Shown here piece after piece: positions 48,241-57,588 of a stretch of 64,000 bases of DNA (positions are counted from its first letter, which is position 1; each line of letters begins with the position of its first letter). The notes beneath the pieces are model-generated. The model had not been told where the DNA came from and made no database searches. It saw only the letters and a list, made by a program, of their open reading frames with translations. The stretch comes from Ktedonobacteria bacterium brp13 (GTDB lineage: Bacteria > Chloroflexota > Ktedonobacteria > Ktedonobacterales > Ktedonobacteraceae). Made by a program: the position numbers and the translations under genes. The stretch covers positions 3,906,001 through 3,970,000 of the forward strand of contig AP024096.1 of the NCBI GenBank assembly GCA_015099395.1. The letters run 5' to 3'.

Positions 48241-48564
48241 TCAGGTAGTTGCTTCTCTAGCCTCGGCAGTTTGCTCCCTGGGGCCCTGACCGGACTCTTC
48301 TTTCTGCTCATAAGCAGAACGCAAATCCTCAGGAATCTCGAATTTAAGGGTATTGTGGTAGAAATCCTGCCACTCAGGCGTTACATTATCAAAAATAATT
48401 CCTTTGTCAGGGATCACCGGACTGCGAACAACTGTAAAACAATCCCACAGGTATACGACATCCTGATCCGTTAACTCTGACTCGTTTTCCTCTTTCTTTT
48501 CTGTCCAGGCTGAATACTGTCTCGGGTTACATAGGTAATATGCTTTACAGTATTTCCTAATCAT
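48241..48564 (-). CDS. Small acidic protein, paralogue of the one at 60703-61008
   Basis: 107 residues, unrecognised family. It shares most of its length with the 101-residue protein encoded at 60703: MIRKYCKAY, ELTDxDxVYLWDxFTVVRSP, VTPEWQDF and LxFEIPEDLRxAYEQ. No signal peptide or membrane helix; several conserved Trp, Tyr and acidic residues suggest a compact binding fold. The C-terminal 18 residues are low-complexity. A GGGAG lies 13 bases before the start. One copy sits with the MbtH-like gene and the other with DAHP synthase, so both probably serve the peptide pathway. No function assigned. Confidence 0.75.
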   Translation of the reverse strand: MIRKYCKAYYLCNPRQYSAWTEKKEENESELTDQDVVYLWDCFTVVRSPVIPDKGIIFDNVTPEWQDFYHNTLKFEIPEDLRSAYEQKEESGQGPREQTAEAREATT

Positions 48565-48822
48565 GAGTGTTTTTCTCCCTGAGCAAACTTCATCTCCTTT
48601 ACAGGAGACTTAACACCATACAAACACGCTCAATCTAGCTCTTTTAGGTTAGCCCCGCTTATCGTCAGTTGAATCGCTTCTAAATGATCTTCAACATTAA
48701 TACAATGTATTAAATGTGCCAGGGGCTTTATCAAATAGCACAAAAATTGATACAGACAACAAGAGGTGCGAGCACGGATCTCAGTGTTTCACTATCGGAA
48801 AGAACAAATCAAGGAGTGGGAG

Positions 48823-49182
48823 ATGAGAATAATGGGTAAGCTCCGCCATTCGACATATCTATTATCGCTGAAGTATCCAGGGTTATCCCAATCGCTCTCA
48901 ACTTGGAAGCGACAAGCGATACCATATGGCGATCTTATGTATCTCTCTACTGAAAAATATAATCTTTATTTGCTAGTCCAACAATCCCTCATTGAGGTAT
49001 TTTATGAGGAAATAAGAGGAAATAGAGACATACCCTTCCATGTAATTATCGATACCCCCATTATTGATAAAACAATCCTCTTCGTAGAGGATTGTTTTAA
49101 TCGTTCTCTAATGCTATACTTACTAACACATCCCGACGAAATTTCAATCAATAGCTGGCTAATCAATGTAATTGTGCATTGA
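48823..49182 (+). CDS. Hypothetical protein
   Basis: About 119 residues from ATG 48823 behind AAGGAG. MRIMGKLRHSTYLLSLKYPG, then two predicted helices and a hydrophobic C-terminal half (LLVQQSLIEVF, FHVIIDTPIIDK). No family recognised. The start region overlaps a short GCTCCGCCATT motif shared with 57792 and 61828. A chance open frame cannot be excluded. Confidence 0.35.
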   Translation: MRIMGKLRHSTYLLSLKYPGLSQSLSTWKRQAIPYGDLMYLSTEKYNLYLLVQQSLIEVFYEEIRGNRDIPFHVIIDTPIIDKTILFVEDCFNRSLMLYLLTHPDEISINSWLINVIVH

Positions 49183-49405
49183 TGCGACGGAGTTTGGGTG
49201 TATTTCATCCATATTCTTCTTTTGAAATTAACTCCCCACTTCCTTATAGAGGTTCTCCATCCACACTCTGGCTGAGCTTCTGTATCTTCCTAGGCACCTC
49301 CAATAGTCGTTTCTTATTACACCATCACCTGGAGGCGGTCCGAAAAGGCTTGCAAGGCTGATTTTCACTGATCGGATATCCTCCAGGTCAAGGAGAATTT
49401 ATGAG

Positions 49406-49642
49406 ATGGGCTGGCTCTATCCAAGAAAGACTTGTTCCATTTGTGAGCAAACTATCAAATTTGGTTGTGATCAAACATGTATGATCTGTGGACGCTGTAC
49501 CTGTTACAAACACGGCTTCCACTTACGATATCGGATGAGTAAAGTTCTATTCTCCCTCTGTATCTACTGTTTTCTCAGTCAGAACTATTCGCATATTCAC
49601 TCACATAAGAGGCTGTGTGTAAAGGCGGCAGAAACCAGATGA
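49406..49642 (+). CDS. Small Cys-rich, possibly zinc-binding protein
   Basis: 78 residues. AGGAG ends 10 bases before the ATG. The pattern TCSICEQTIKFGCDQTCMIC then GRCTCYKHGFH gives CxxC, CxxxCxxC, CxC and a His, suited to one or two zinc sites. A hydrophobic stretch with two more Cys (LFSLCIYCFLS) follows. No family assigned. Located between a hypothetical gene and an IS21 remnant, so it could be a relic. Confidence 0.4.
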   Translation: MGWLYPRKTCSICEQTIKFGCDQTCMICGRCTCYKHGFHLRYRMSKVLFSLCIYCFLSQNYSHIHSHKRLCVKAAETR

Positions 49643-49664
49643 CGCGCAAGAAAGCTCCAGTGAC

Positions 49665-50150
49665 TCCGGGAACGTGGCTGCGCACGAGAATGTGCTCTTC
49701 ATTGGCCCGAGTGACATTGGGAAAACACATCTTCTCATGGGCCTGGGAAGGACGCTCTGCTTGGCTGGCTATCGTGTGCTGTTTCGACCAGCGGTCACGC
49801 TAGCCACCGAACTGGAAGTTGCACACAAAGAGCTAAAGTTGCCGCGCTTGTTGGCTTCGTATCGCCGGTTTGATCTGATCTTAGTGGATGAGTTGGGCTA
49901 TCTGCCCTTTTCCAAGCCAACGGCTGAACTGCTCTTCCAGTTCTTTAGTGATCGCTACGAGCGGGCCAGCGTTGCCATCACCTCGAACCTCGCATTTGCC
50001 CAGTGGACGCAGGTCTTTGGCAATGAACAAATGACCGTAGCACTTTTAGATCGGCTTGTACATCGGAGTCATATTCTGGCCATGGAATGTGAAAGCTTTC
50101 GTTTCCGGCAGAGCTTACAGCAACAGGACCCGCAGACTGTGACGGTGTAA
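49665..50150 (+). pseudogene. IS21-family helper ATPase IstB, N-terminally truncated
   Basis: From about VAAHENVLFIGPSDIGKTHL (Walker A altered from GPPGxGKT), through FDLILVDELGYLPFSK (Walker B) and the sensor-I region SVAITSNLAFAQW, to the arginine-finger area LLDRLVHRSHILAME. Full IstB has about 90 more N-terminal residues. No IstA is present. The remainder is free of frameshifts, so a truncated product from Met 49674 might be made. Confidence 0.8.
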
Positions 50151-50620
50151 TGTGACGGTTTTTCGAAGGAAATTGCTGAAACATTCAGCAACTGGCCACT
50201 TTGATAGCTTTAATCCTGCACCTATCTTTTCCGATCATACTATATACGCCCATCAAACATGAGTTCAACTATATAGATCAATTACATGATCTATAACACC
50301 TCGATAACGAGCATCTTACCTTAAGTTACTATATAACATCTATTCCAAAATATGATTCATTCAATGCCAAAAAATCCACTTATTATTTATTGACATAAAA
50401 ATACCCCTCTGAGGTATTGCAGATATTGAACGAGAAGATTTATACTCATCCATGTCAATGTTATTAATACTTTTACGTATTCTAGATTCTATCTAAGCTC
50501 TATTCATTCATTTGCACCTAAATAATAAAGTGCAAATAGCCTTCAACTTAGATAGTATCTTTGTACAACCAATTTCTTCGTATGTTACGTTAATCCTTCT
50601 CGTACTTCACTATTGTACAA
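50151..50620. other. AT-rich intergenic stretch
   Basis: About 470 AT-rich bases with no credible gene. It may include promoter sequence for the relic operon that follows. Confidence 0.4.
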
Positions 50621-50685
50621 TCGGTAACGAACAAGCTCTTTTTAAAGAGTTGGAGCGTGAACAAGCTAAACGTAGCAACTTGTGA
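50621..50685 (+). pseudogene. C-terminal relic of a second hydroxymandelate-synthase/HPPD-type gene
   Basis: The frame ending at TGA 50683-50685 reads TIGNEQALFKELEREQAKRS then NL. The intact dioxygenase at 55804 ends GSGNIQALFKALEREQSRRG then NL. About 20 codons survive. The next fragment starts 9 bases downstream, the same gene order as the intact pair. Confidence 0.75.
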
Positions 50686-50693
50686 GGAATCAT

Positions 50694-50918
50694 ATGATGC
50701 ACGATACGGCTGCACAAAATGTGGCTCTGGCTGATTGGGCACAGGCTCTACAACAGTTGACGATACAACAATTACTGACCGTGGCAACACAACCAGGCGT
50801 CCTTTCATTTGCTCCAGGCTTACCTGCCGCAGAATTGTTTCCCAGTGATGCCTATGCGGAAACAACTGCACACATTTTTGCCGCACAGTCTCATGACCAG
50901 CCCCTAATGTATATATGA
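50694..50918 (+). pseudogene. N-terminal relic of a second HpgT-like aminotransferase
   Basis: LADWAQALQQLTIQQLLTVA, then TQPGVLSFAPGLPAAELFP, parallels LARWAQEVQQSTIQQLLAVA, TQPGILSFALGLPAAELFP in the intact enzyme at 54591-55787. It stops after about 70 codons. With the preceding relic it records a lost duplicate of the dioxygenase-aminotransferase pair in opposite orientation. Confidence 0.85.
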
Positions 50919-50962
50919 TGATACATGGACTTTCTCACTACTGATCATAGGAGATATATAAG

Positions 50963-51541
50963 ATGAGTCTAAAAGTCCTTATCGCCGAAGCTCAAGAGGT
51001 GCTTCGGATCGGATTACGTTCTATCTTAACCTCAGATACTCGCGTCTCTGAAGTTCACGATGTGAGGGACGAGAGGAACCTGCATCTATATCTAGCAAAC
51101 AACAAGCCAGACCTGGTTATCGTGAATCAAAATCTGTTGGCCGATATCTCCATCTTACAAACAAAAAATTTTGTGATCCTGGCTGTTGAGCCAAACATAA
51201 CGACATTAAAGGCTGCATATGAGTATGGAGCTCGCGGCTACCTCTCTGTTAATGTATCGGCCGAACTACTTCGCACCCTGCTCCGCCCTTCCAAAGATGC
51301 ATTTTTGGTTGAACCGACCCTTGTTCCTGCCGTCATGGAGTTTGTCTTTGACAAACAGATACCTGCGGTTCCCAATGAGACCCTCTTAACACCACGAGAA
51401 AAGGAAATTGTTCGTTTACTTCGCAAAGGATATGATCGATCTAGTATTGCCAGACAGCTCTGTATTACGGAAACAACGCTGAAGACACATATGAAAAATA
51501 TTGCGAAAAAACGCTCTACAGCACTATTTTCAAAAACCTAA
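50963..51541 (+). CDS. LuxR/NarL-type regulator with atypical receiver domain
   Basis: 192 residues. The N-terminal receiver-like fold (about 1-120) starts KVLIAEAQEVLRIGLRSILT. The usual acidic pair is AE, and the phospho-acceptor Asp is replaced in DLVIVNQNLL (Asn at the position). The conserved Lys loop is also altered. The C-terminal GerE-type HTH is intact: LLTPREKEIVRLLRKGYDRS then SIARQLCITETTLKTHMKNI. Phosphorylation is unlikely, so it may sense a ligand or act constitutively. A paralogue with the same substitutions is at 52175. Likely pathway-specific regulator of the surrounding peptide genes. Confidence 0.85.
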   Translation: MSLKVLIAEAQEVLRIGLRSILTSDTRVSEVHDVRDERNLHLYLANNKPDLVIVNQNLLADISILQTKNFVILAVEPNITTLKAAYEYGARGYLSVNVSAELLRTLLRPSKDAFLVEPTLVPAVMEFVFDKQIPAVPNETLLTPREKEIVRLLRKGYDRSSIARQLCITETTLKTHMKNIAKKRSTALFSKT

Positions 51542-51657
51542 ATTTGGTCCAAATTAGTGACAGCGAACCGTAAGAGCTTGCCAGGAGAGACAAAATGATC
51601 CATCTTGTGAGAAAAGAAGTTTCTGGTTTCAAAACTGTTCTCACCAGGAGGATCATC

Positions 51658-52010
51658 ATGAAGCAGTCTACCACATTGGGAACCCTGCACTTTTCTGGAG
51701 CTTCGAGCCTGGCAGCATTGGGTCTGTACGTGCAGGAGATCAAACTGTTTGACCCTATTCGACAACAGGTCCACATCCCACAGAAGCAAGTCAAAGATCA
51801 TCCACTTGATAAGCTTCTACGATCTGTGGATTGCCATGTTGGCAGGACTGGCGCGCACGGTCGAACTCAACAGCGTGCTGCGGGCCGATGGGGCGCGGCA
51901 ACGGGCTTTTGGCCGCACTCGCTGTGCCGAGCAATCGGTGGTGCAACAAACGCTGGATGCTTGCACTCAACTGCTTTGCGATTGAATTTGGGGAGCGATT
52001 TCCTCAATAA
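51658..52010 (+). pseudogene. IS701-like transposase, N-terminal fragment with frameshift
   Basis: MKQSTTLGTLHFSGASSLAA from ATG 51658 (AGGAGG upstream). Near 51810 the frame shifts and continues DLWIAMLAGLARTVELNSVL, then ADGARQRAFGRTRCAEQSVV, the start of an IS701-like DDE transposase. Other pieces of the same type lie at 52885-53351 and 54230-54390. Confidence 0.6.
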
Positions 52011-52174
52011 ATGAAAATACATACACAAAATACTTGACAGACTCGTTCGGTCCTGATAATTGGAAATCTCATACTTCTCTGTATCACATTTCCAACTCAT
52101 TTCTCCGATCCCACAATGCATCAATGTACAACACAGATTGAATAAATCATCTATTATCTTAATTATTCAATCTA

Positions 52175-52741
52175 TCATACTGTTATGTTGATGCGTTTTC
52201 GAAATATATTTTTAATATGTGTCTTTAATGTCGCACTACTAATATGCAATTGGCTCGCAATACGCTGACGATCAACCCCCTCCCGTAAGAGGTCAACGAT
52301 TTCTCGCTCCCTGGGAGTTAAAAGCTCCTCCTTGACCATGAGGCGGGTATCATCAACAAGATATCTCATGATATTTGTTGTCAGTCGGGGCTCCACCAAG
52401 AATGCTCTCTCCGGTAAACCAAGAACGGCACGCAGCAATTCTGCCGGAGGTGTCTCTAGAAGATAGCCTTTCGCTCCATGTTTATAGGCCATTAAGAGGG
52501 TTGTGATATTGAATTCTGCTGTGAGGAGGACAAAACGATTTGGGGGAAGGATCGTAATATCAGAAGTGAGTATTTCGTTGACAATGATGAGATCTATTGA
52601 GCTATTGCGAAGGTGCATTTGCAATTCTTCCGCATTTGAAGCTTCACAAAGCGTTGCTACACGTTCATCAGCCGCAAGAATGGTTCGCATCCCTGTCCGA
52701 AGAATATCACGAGGTTCTGCGATCAAAACGCTCATTTTCAT
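52175..52741 (-). CDS. LuxR/NarL-type regulator with atypical receiver domain, paralogue
   Basis: 188 residues from ATG 52741 (MKMSVLIAEPRDILRTGMRT); an upstream in-frame start adds ten. The receiver-like domain again has AE for the acidic pair and Asn in DLIIVNEILT at the phosphorylation site. HTH: LLTPREREIVDLLREGVDRQ then RIASQLHISSATLKTHIKNI. Very similar in length and motif to the protein at 50963 and encoded on the opposite strand, with an IS701 remnant between them. The two may form heterodimers or antagonise each other; no sequence evidence decides this. Confidence 0.87.
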   Translation of the reverse strand: MKMSVLIAEPRDILRTGMRTILAADERVATLCEASNAEELQMHLRNSSIDLIIVNEILTSDITILPPNRFVLLTAEFNITTLLMAYKHGAKGYLLETPPAELLRAVLGLPERAFLVEPRLTTNIMRYLVDDTRLMVKEELLTPREREIVDLLREGVDRQRIASQLHISSATLKTHIKNIFRKRINITV

Positions 52742-52884
52742 AATAAATCTATTCTCCCCTAATTTTAGCATGCAATCTTGTAGCAGATCAACGAAAGATC
52801 ATACTGTCTGAGTTTCTCGTCTTCGAGTTCCTAATAGGTTCTATGTACTGACGTTTAGATAAACAGGACTTCTCACAACGTGCC

Positions 52885-53351
52885 TCACACATTCCGAAGA
52901 ACAGGAAAATGATGACAGCAAATCACACGACAAGCTCGTTCATCCTTCGTTTTGGCCTTGAGCTTGCCTTTGATGACGACAGGGTACCTTTGATCCGATT
53001 GTGGACGGAACCCCGGCTCCTGATCAGGCGATTTTCCTTGTCTCAGGAACAATTGGTTGAAAGCCAGGGTGACTAGCGAACTCCAGCGTTCAAATTGCTC
53101 CGGCCGTCCGCACATGGGCTTGGATCTAGAGCAAATCTTGTTTCAGGGACCGATAGCCATGTTCTTGAGAGGACCATCCAGAAGCTTTCTGTCTCTAGCA
53201 TGGGTGCACACCGGAGCCTGATACACTTGAGACGAATGAGCACCTGACATCCCAACTGCTGGCACGCCAGCATGAACTCGGCGGTGACATACCAGCAAAC
53301 CGCCAGGATCACGACTGGACGCTTACACTTGAGCAGAAGAATCAGCAGCAC
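52885..53351 (-). pseudogene. IS701-like transposase debris
   Basis: From 53351, in broken frames: PVVILAVCWYVTAEFMLACQ then QLGCQVLIRLKC, the family's second catalytic region, followed by degenerate text to 52885 (WSSLVTLAFNQLFLRQG). Several frame changes and no complete domain. Confidence 0.55.
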
Positions 53352-53399
53352 GTGCAGTTACGCAATGACGACCTCAATGGCCGTTTGCGTCGTGCTGAT

Positions 53400-54205
53400 A
53401 CGACGTTGATCCAAGACGTCCACCCAACTACTACTACTACTATCGATGCTGATCCAGAGCGATTCATGTTCTGCATTAGTATCCTTTGTTATGTTTCGTT
53501 TGAGTTTTTGCAAACTACACTACATCTATTGGCGACTCCTGGCAAAATCTGCCTTTTTTACTGATTTATCTAAACATGAATCGGTAAACGCCAATATGTA
53601 GAGAAATTCGCATATTTAAAAGTCTTGCATAATAGCCAAACGAGTAATAGTAATGAATTCTATTACGCATCAATGACTCTTTCAACATCTCTTGGATATG
53701 AAATTGACACAATCCACCCCTGAAGCCTTGCTTTTAGCAAAAAAAACATGTGCATCTTAAGGCTGCAAATGAGAAAGGCCACCTTAATACATTGCAAATA
53801 ATGGCATAAACACACATCAATGCATATCGCAAGGCACAATAGGTAACATCCATGCCGAAGAGTGTAGTAGCCTCTTTATCCTGATAAGCTCCTGCTCTCT
53901 TTCAATTTTCTTCAAGAAGAAGCACAAAACATGATTCTCACTAGAATAAAAATCATTGCATGATCTATTTGCATAAGCAGAAGTAATTGTACCGTATTTT
54001 CATATTTTAAGCAAGGGTAAAAAGAGTATGAATTTTAAGTGCTGGGATGAAAACAAATATTACTAGAGATAAAACCGGTTTTTCATATTTTCAAAGCTAT
54101 CTTTGTTTCACAAATCCGCAGTGTCGACAGGATGAATACCATTCTGTTTCTTCCGTTATTGTTTATCATACTTTGGTATAGCGGGCTACGCACCTAAGCT
54201 CGACT
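53400..54205. other. AT-rich region without gene
   Basis: About 800 bases, distinctly AT-rich, with no open frame of note, no long repeat and no strong hairpin. It is probably a decayed or spacer region between IS701 pieces. Confidence 0.5.
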
Positions 54206-54229
54206 TTGTACATTTTTGCTAAAAAGGCA

Positions 54230-54390
54230 GCCCTGAGCCTTACCCTTTCCGGTGGTCCTGACCACCACGCCCGAGGTGAGTCAGCTGCTGGGCAAGCGAC
54301 ACAAAACGATTGCCCAGTGGGCCCAGCAGATGGTGCGCATGGTGCGTCGCTGGGTGCCGGACCGCGAGATCCAAATGAGATTGTACTGAA
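54230..54390 (+). pseudogene. IS701-like transposase fragment
   Basis: One frame reads VVLTTTPEVSQLLGKRHKTI then AQWAQQMVRMVRRWVPDREI, the segment preceding the second catalytic Asp (DREIVVVAD-type) in IS701 transposases. It ends within a few codons. Confidence 0.6.
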
Positions 54391-54590
54391 TGGCTTCCTG
54401 GTACACGCTCAATACACATCATTACAGGGAGCTGCAGGTGACAGGGATGGATGAGGAAAGAGAATTCACCAGTACGGACCTCGTTCATAAAGAAACGGCG
54501 CTTTCATCCCGTCTCCATGAGTGGGACGGGATGAAAGCGCCGGGAGTTAAGATCAGAGACAGAGCAACGAAGAGCGTGCGGACATTGTCT

Positions 54591-55787
54591 CTACGCAGGC
54601 AGTATCTGTCCAAGCCGGGCAATACCACGCTCTATATCTTCGAGACCACAATTTGAAAAGTTCAAGCGCATACAATGAGCTGCGTGGCAACTCCCCTGGA
54701 CCTCAAAGGCATGCCCAGGCACAAAGGCCACCTGCTCACGTTGGATTGCGATCCTGAGAAGCTCCTCCATATCAGGTTTTCCTGGTAGTTCTACCCAGAG
54801 AAACATCCCACTTCTGGGGAGAGAAAAGCGTACGTCACGCGGGAAGTACGTTTGAACGGCACGCACCATCACATCGCGGCGTGCTCGATAAGCCTGGCGT
54901 AAGGTTTGCACATGGCCTGCCAGATGACCTGTATCCAGATAGGCGGCGATGCTGCGCTGCGACAGGTTGGCGGTATTAATATCGCTGCCCTCTTTCAAAG
55001 CGGAAAGTGCTGATATCAGATGCTCAGGCACAATCATCCACCCGGTACGAAGCGCGGGAGCCAGGATCTTCGAGAAGGAGCCAAGATAAAAGACCCATTC
55101 CTCATCCAGAGAGCGCATTGAAGGGATTGGCTGATCATCATAATAAAGATGACCATAGGCATCATCCTCCAGAATCGGCACATGATAGCGGCGCGCAAGC
55201 TCGACCAGATGGCGTCGTTTTTCGAGGCTCATACTGATACCCAGAGGATTATGTCCATCGCTTATCGCATAGATAAACGCCGGGCGCTGACCTCCCTTCA
55301 GCAAAGCTTCAACGGCATCCACATCCATGCCACTCTCTGGATGGGTGGGAACGGTGAGCAAGGCAGGCTGTAGTGCTTCTACAGCCTGCAAGATACCGCT
55401 ATAGACAATTTCTTCCACTATCACGGTACCATTGAGATCGAGCAGCAGGCGTGCCAGCAGGCTCATCGCCTGCTGTGCCCCCATAGTGAGAAAAACCTGA
55501 TTCTCATGGCAGCGCACGCCACGCTGCTCCATCAATGCCACGATATGGCGCTTTAATGACAGCTCTGGCATGCCATATTGGAGGGCCTGATTATGGTCAA
55601 GCAAAAGCTGTTCCACGGCCTGTGCGTAGGCTTGTACCGGAAAAAGCTCGGCGGCCGGTAATCCAAGCGCGAAGGAGAGAATACCGGGCTGCGTAGCCAC
55701 GGCCAGCAACTGCTGAATCGTCGATTGCTGAACTTCTTGAGCCCAGCGCGCCAGACGTATCTCCTGGCGCTTCGTTATATCTTGCAT
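54591..55787 (-). CDS. hpgT: PLP-dependent aminotransferase, probable hydroxyphenylglycine aminotransferase
   Basis: 398 residues from ATG 55787 (MQDITKRQEIRLARWAQEVQ); a longer open frame to 56087 only overlaps the dioxygenase gene. Fold-type I class I/II enzyme of the LysN/HpgT kind: substrate loop GLPAAELFP, SDGHNPLGI (Asn180), LEDDAYG (Asp209), PLP-Lys240 in LGSFSKILAPALRTGW, and C-terminal Arg region CMRLNFSN. Expected role: transamination of 4-hydroxyphenylglyoxylate to 4-hydroxyphenylglycine, often with tyrosine as donor, regenerating 4-hydroxyphenylpyruvate. The dioxygenase ends 17 bases upstream, so the pair is co-transcribed. Substrate by context. Confidence 0.85.
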   Translation of the reverse strand: MQDITKRQEIRLARWAQEVQQSTIQQLLAVATQPGILSFALGLPAAELFPVQAYAQAVEQLLLDHNQALQYGMPELSLKRHIVALMEQRGVRCHENQVFLTMGAQQAMSLLARLLLDLNGTVIVEEIVYSGILQAVEALQPALLTVPTHPESGMDVDAVEALLKGGQRPAFIYAISDGHNPLGISMSLEKRRHLVELARRYHVPILEDDAYGHLYYDDQPIPSMRSLDEEWVFYLGSFSKILAPALRTGWMIVPEHLISALSALKEGSDINTANLSQRSIAAYLDTGHLAGHVQTLRQAYRARRDVMVRAVQTYFPRDVRFSLPRSGMFLWVELPGKPDMEELLRIAIQREQVAFVPGHAFEVQGSCHAAHCMRLNFSNCGLEDIERGIARLGQILPA

Positions 55788-55803
55788 AAATATCAAAGGC
55801 TCC

Positions 55804-56919
55804 CTACAAATTTCCACGCCGGGACTGTTCACGCTCCAGAGCTTTGAAGAGGGCCTGGATATTGCCGCTGCCAAAGCCACGAGCATTTTTGCGCTGAATA
55901 ATCTCAATAAAAAGCGTCGGGCGGTTATGCACCGGCTGAGAAAAAATTTGCAGGAGGTAGCCCCATTCGTCGCTATCGACGAGGATATTCTCTTTGCGCA
56001 GGTCTGAGATCTCCTCGCTAACAGCGCCCACACGCTCAGGAAGCATCTCATAATAGCTAGAGGGCGCTGCGACAAAGCCCACTCCATTCGCCTCCAGCGC
56101 TTCTATCGACTTCACGATCTCCTGCGTTTGCAGAGCGACATGCTGTACACCAGGGCCTTCATGGAACTTCAAGAATTCCTCAATCTGAGATTTCTTCTTG
56201 CCAGGGATCGGCTCAAGCAGGACGAACTTTATACTTTCGGTCCTATCCTGAACGGCAATAGACTTCGCTGCGCTATACTCAGTCACAATGCCCTCTTCAT
56301 GGATTTGCTGGAAACCAAATACCTGCATATAGAACTGCACCCACTGCGTCAGTTCGCCATAGGGGAGACAGATGGCAAAATGATCAATCGTATGCAGGCC
56401 GGTCCAGGGAGCCTGCTGTAGTTTGAGCGGTTGGTAGGCGGGAAGAAACGTGCCTGCAAACCCATCACGCTGGATAAAGGTATGAACGTTATCGCCGTAG
56501 GTAGCAATGGTAGCCTTGAGAACGCGGCCACCTTCATCCTCCAGTTCCGTTGGTTCCAGCAGCGGCGAGGCACCGAGTTGGACAGCACTGGCGAAGATCT
56601 TTCTCACATCTTTTACCCGGAAGGCAATATCCTTCACACCATCGCCATGACGCTTCACATGCTCGGCAATCGGTCCTTCAGAGGTAAGGGGAGCGGTTAA
56701 GACGAAATAGCAGTCATCCTTCTGCATGACATAAGACACCCTATCCCGGCTTCCTGTTTCCAGGCCAGCGTAGGCGACCGGAGTAAAACCGAAGGCGCTC
56801 TGGTAGTAATGCGCAGCCTGCACCGCATTTCCGACATACAATTCAACGTAATCAATAGCCTGAAGTTGTTCTACAACGTCGGTCATAAGAGATACGCTAT
56901 CCTGTTGAGTTAATGGCAT
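55804..56919 (-). CDS. hmaS: 4-hydroxymandelate synthase / 4-hydroxyphenylpyruvate dioxygenase family enzyme
   Basis: 371 residues, two vicinal-oxygen-chelate domains. Fe(II) ligands His180 (IDHFAIC), His260 (VQHVALQ) and Glu339 (TLFIEIIQR), with C-terminal gate helix GFGSGNIQALFKALEREQ. The two family activities share all three ligands and differ by a few pocket residues. I cannot separate them by eye, and the ending (EREQSRRGNL) looks HPPD-like. Adjacent aminotransferase and a locus Hmo argue for 4-hydroxymandelate synthase; tyrosine catabolism genes (homogentisate dioxygenase) are absent. GGAGG lies 7 bases before the ATG. Confidence 0.85.
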   Translation of the reverse strand: MPLTQQDSVSLMTDVVEQLQAIDYVELYVGNAVQAAHYYQSAFGFTPVAYAGLETGSRDRVSYVMQKDDCYFVLTAPLTSEGPIAEHVKRHGDGVKDIAFRVKDVRKIFASAVQLGASPLLEPTELEDEGGRVLKATIATYGDNVHTFIQRDGFAGTFLPAYQPLKLQQAPWTGLHTIDHFAICLPYGELTQWVQFYMQVFGFQQIHEEGIVTEYSAAKSIAVQDRTESIKFVLLEPIPGKKKSQIEEFLKFHEGPGVQHVALQTQEIVKSIEALEANGVGFVAAPSSYYEMLPERVGAVSEEISDLRKENILVDSDEWGYLLQIFSQPVHNRPTLFIEIIQRKNARGFGSGNIQALFKALEREQSRRGNL

Positions 56920-56967
56920 GATAAACCTCCAAATGTCTAAACTACTCCAACCATGGGGCCGAGCACA

Positions 56968-57588
56968 TTACGCAGAGCGCTTAATCTTGCGACCTTTGCC
57001 GCGGGTATAGCGCTCTTTCTGGCGATAGGTGGCCGTTTGAGCGATAGTTTTTACGGCTTCGTTTGCAGGAGCTTTCTCAAGCAGATTGGTATCAACATGC
57101 ACCTCCTTCAGGCGACCAAGGAAATTGAGAAGCACGCAGACTCGCTGAGCTGAAGTTGTAGGGCCGACAAAAATCATTTCAAGATCTTGCAGCGCCCCAT
57201 CGCGCATCATGCGCACCGTATCGCCCGGACGAAATGACGGCGGCAGCATACCGTCCAACTGGCGCAAGCGTTCAGCGGTCTCCTCAATAATCTCTGGTGG
57301 AACGACCTGAGGGTCGCCGCCAAATTCCACGAGCCGCACCACACCCGGATTAGTATTGAGTCTACTGGGAGGAACTTTCTGTAGATCTACCTGTACAAAC
57401 AGATACCCAGGAAAAAATGGTATATACTGCATCTTCCCACGTGAATGCACTTTACACTCAGGAAGATATACTGAAACACCCAGTAAGGTGATTAGAGCCT
57501 GAGCAGCATAAGCTTCTTTTCTTGGTTGACAATGAATAAGATACCAGGGATCAGTACTATTAGACGGTAGAAAATCGGTAGTCCTCAC
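56968..57588 (-). CDS. NusG-like specialised transcription antiterminator (RfaH/LoaP type)
   Basis: 206 residues. NGN domain at about 14-115 (DPWYLIHCQPRKEAYAAQAL, MQYIPFFPGYLFVQVDLQ, NPGVVRLVEFGG), linker, KOW domain at about 130-180 (FRPGDTVRMMRDGALQDLEM, then RVCVLLNFLGR) and a basic tail (RGKGRKIKRSA). It binds RNA polymerase and, in RfaH/LoaP relatives, allows long operons to be read through terminators. It is 48 bases upstream of the dioxygenase gene, so it is the first gene of that operon. Standard NusG lies next to secE, which this does not. A 21-bp hairpin lies upstream at 58004-58064. Confidence 0.88.
   Translation of the reverse strand: MRTTDFLPSNSTDPWYLIHCQPRKEAYAAQALITLLGVSVYLPECKVHSRGKMQYIPFFPGYLFVQVDLQKVPPSRLNTNPGVVRLVEFGGDPQVVPPEIIEETAERLRQLDGMLPPSFRPGDTVRMMRDGALQDLEMIFVGPTTSAQRVCVLLNFLGRLKEVHVDTNLLEKAPANEAVKTIAQTATYRQKERYTRGKGRKIKRSA

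Noticed and set aside
55788..56087. 100-codon N-terminal extension of the aminotransferase
   Set aside because: It overlaps the dioxygenase coding sequence in another frame. The ATG at 55787 with upstream GGGAG gives the normal family N-terminus.
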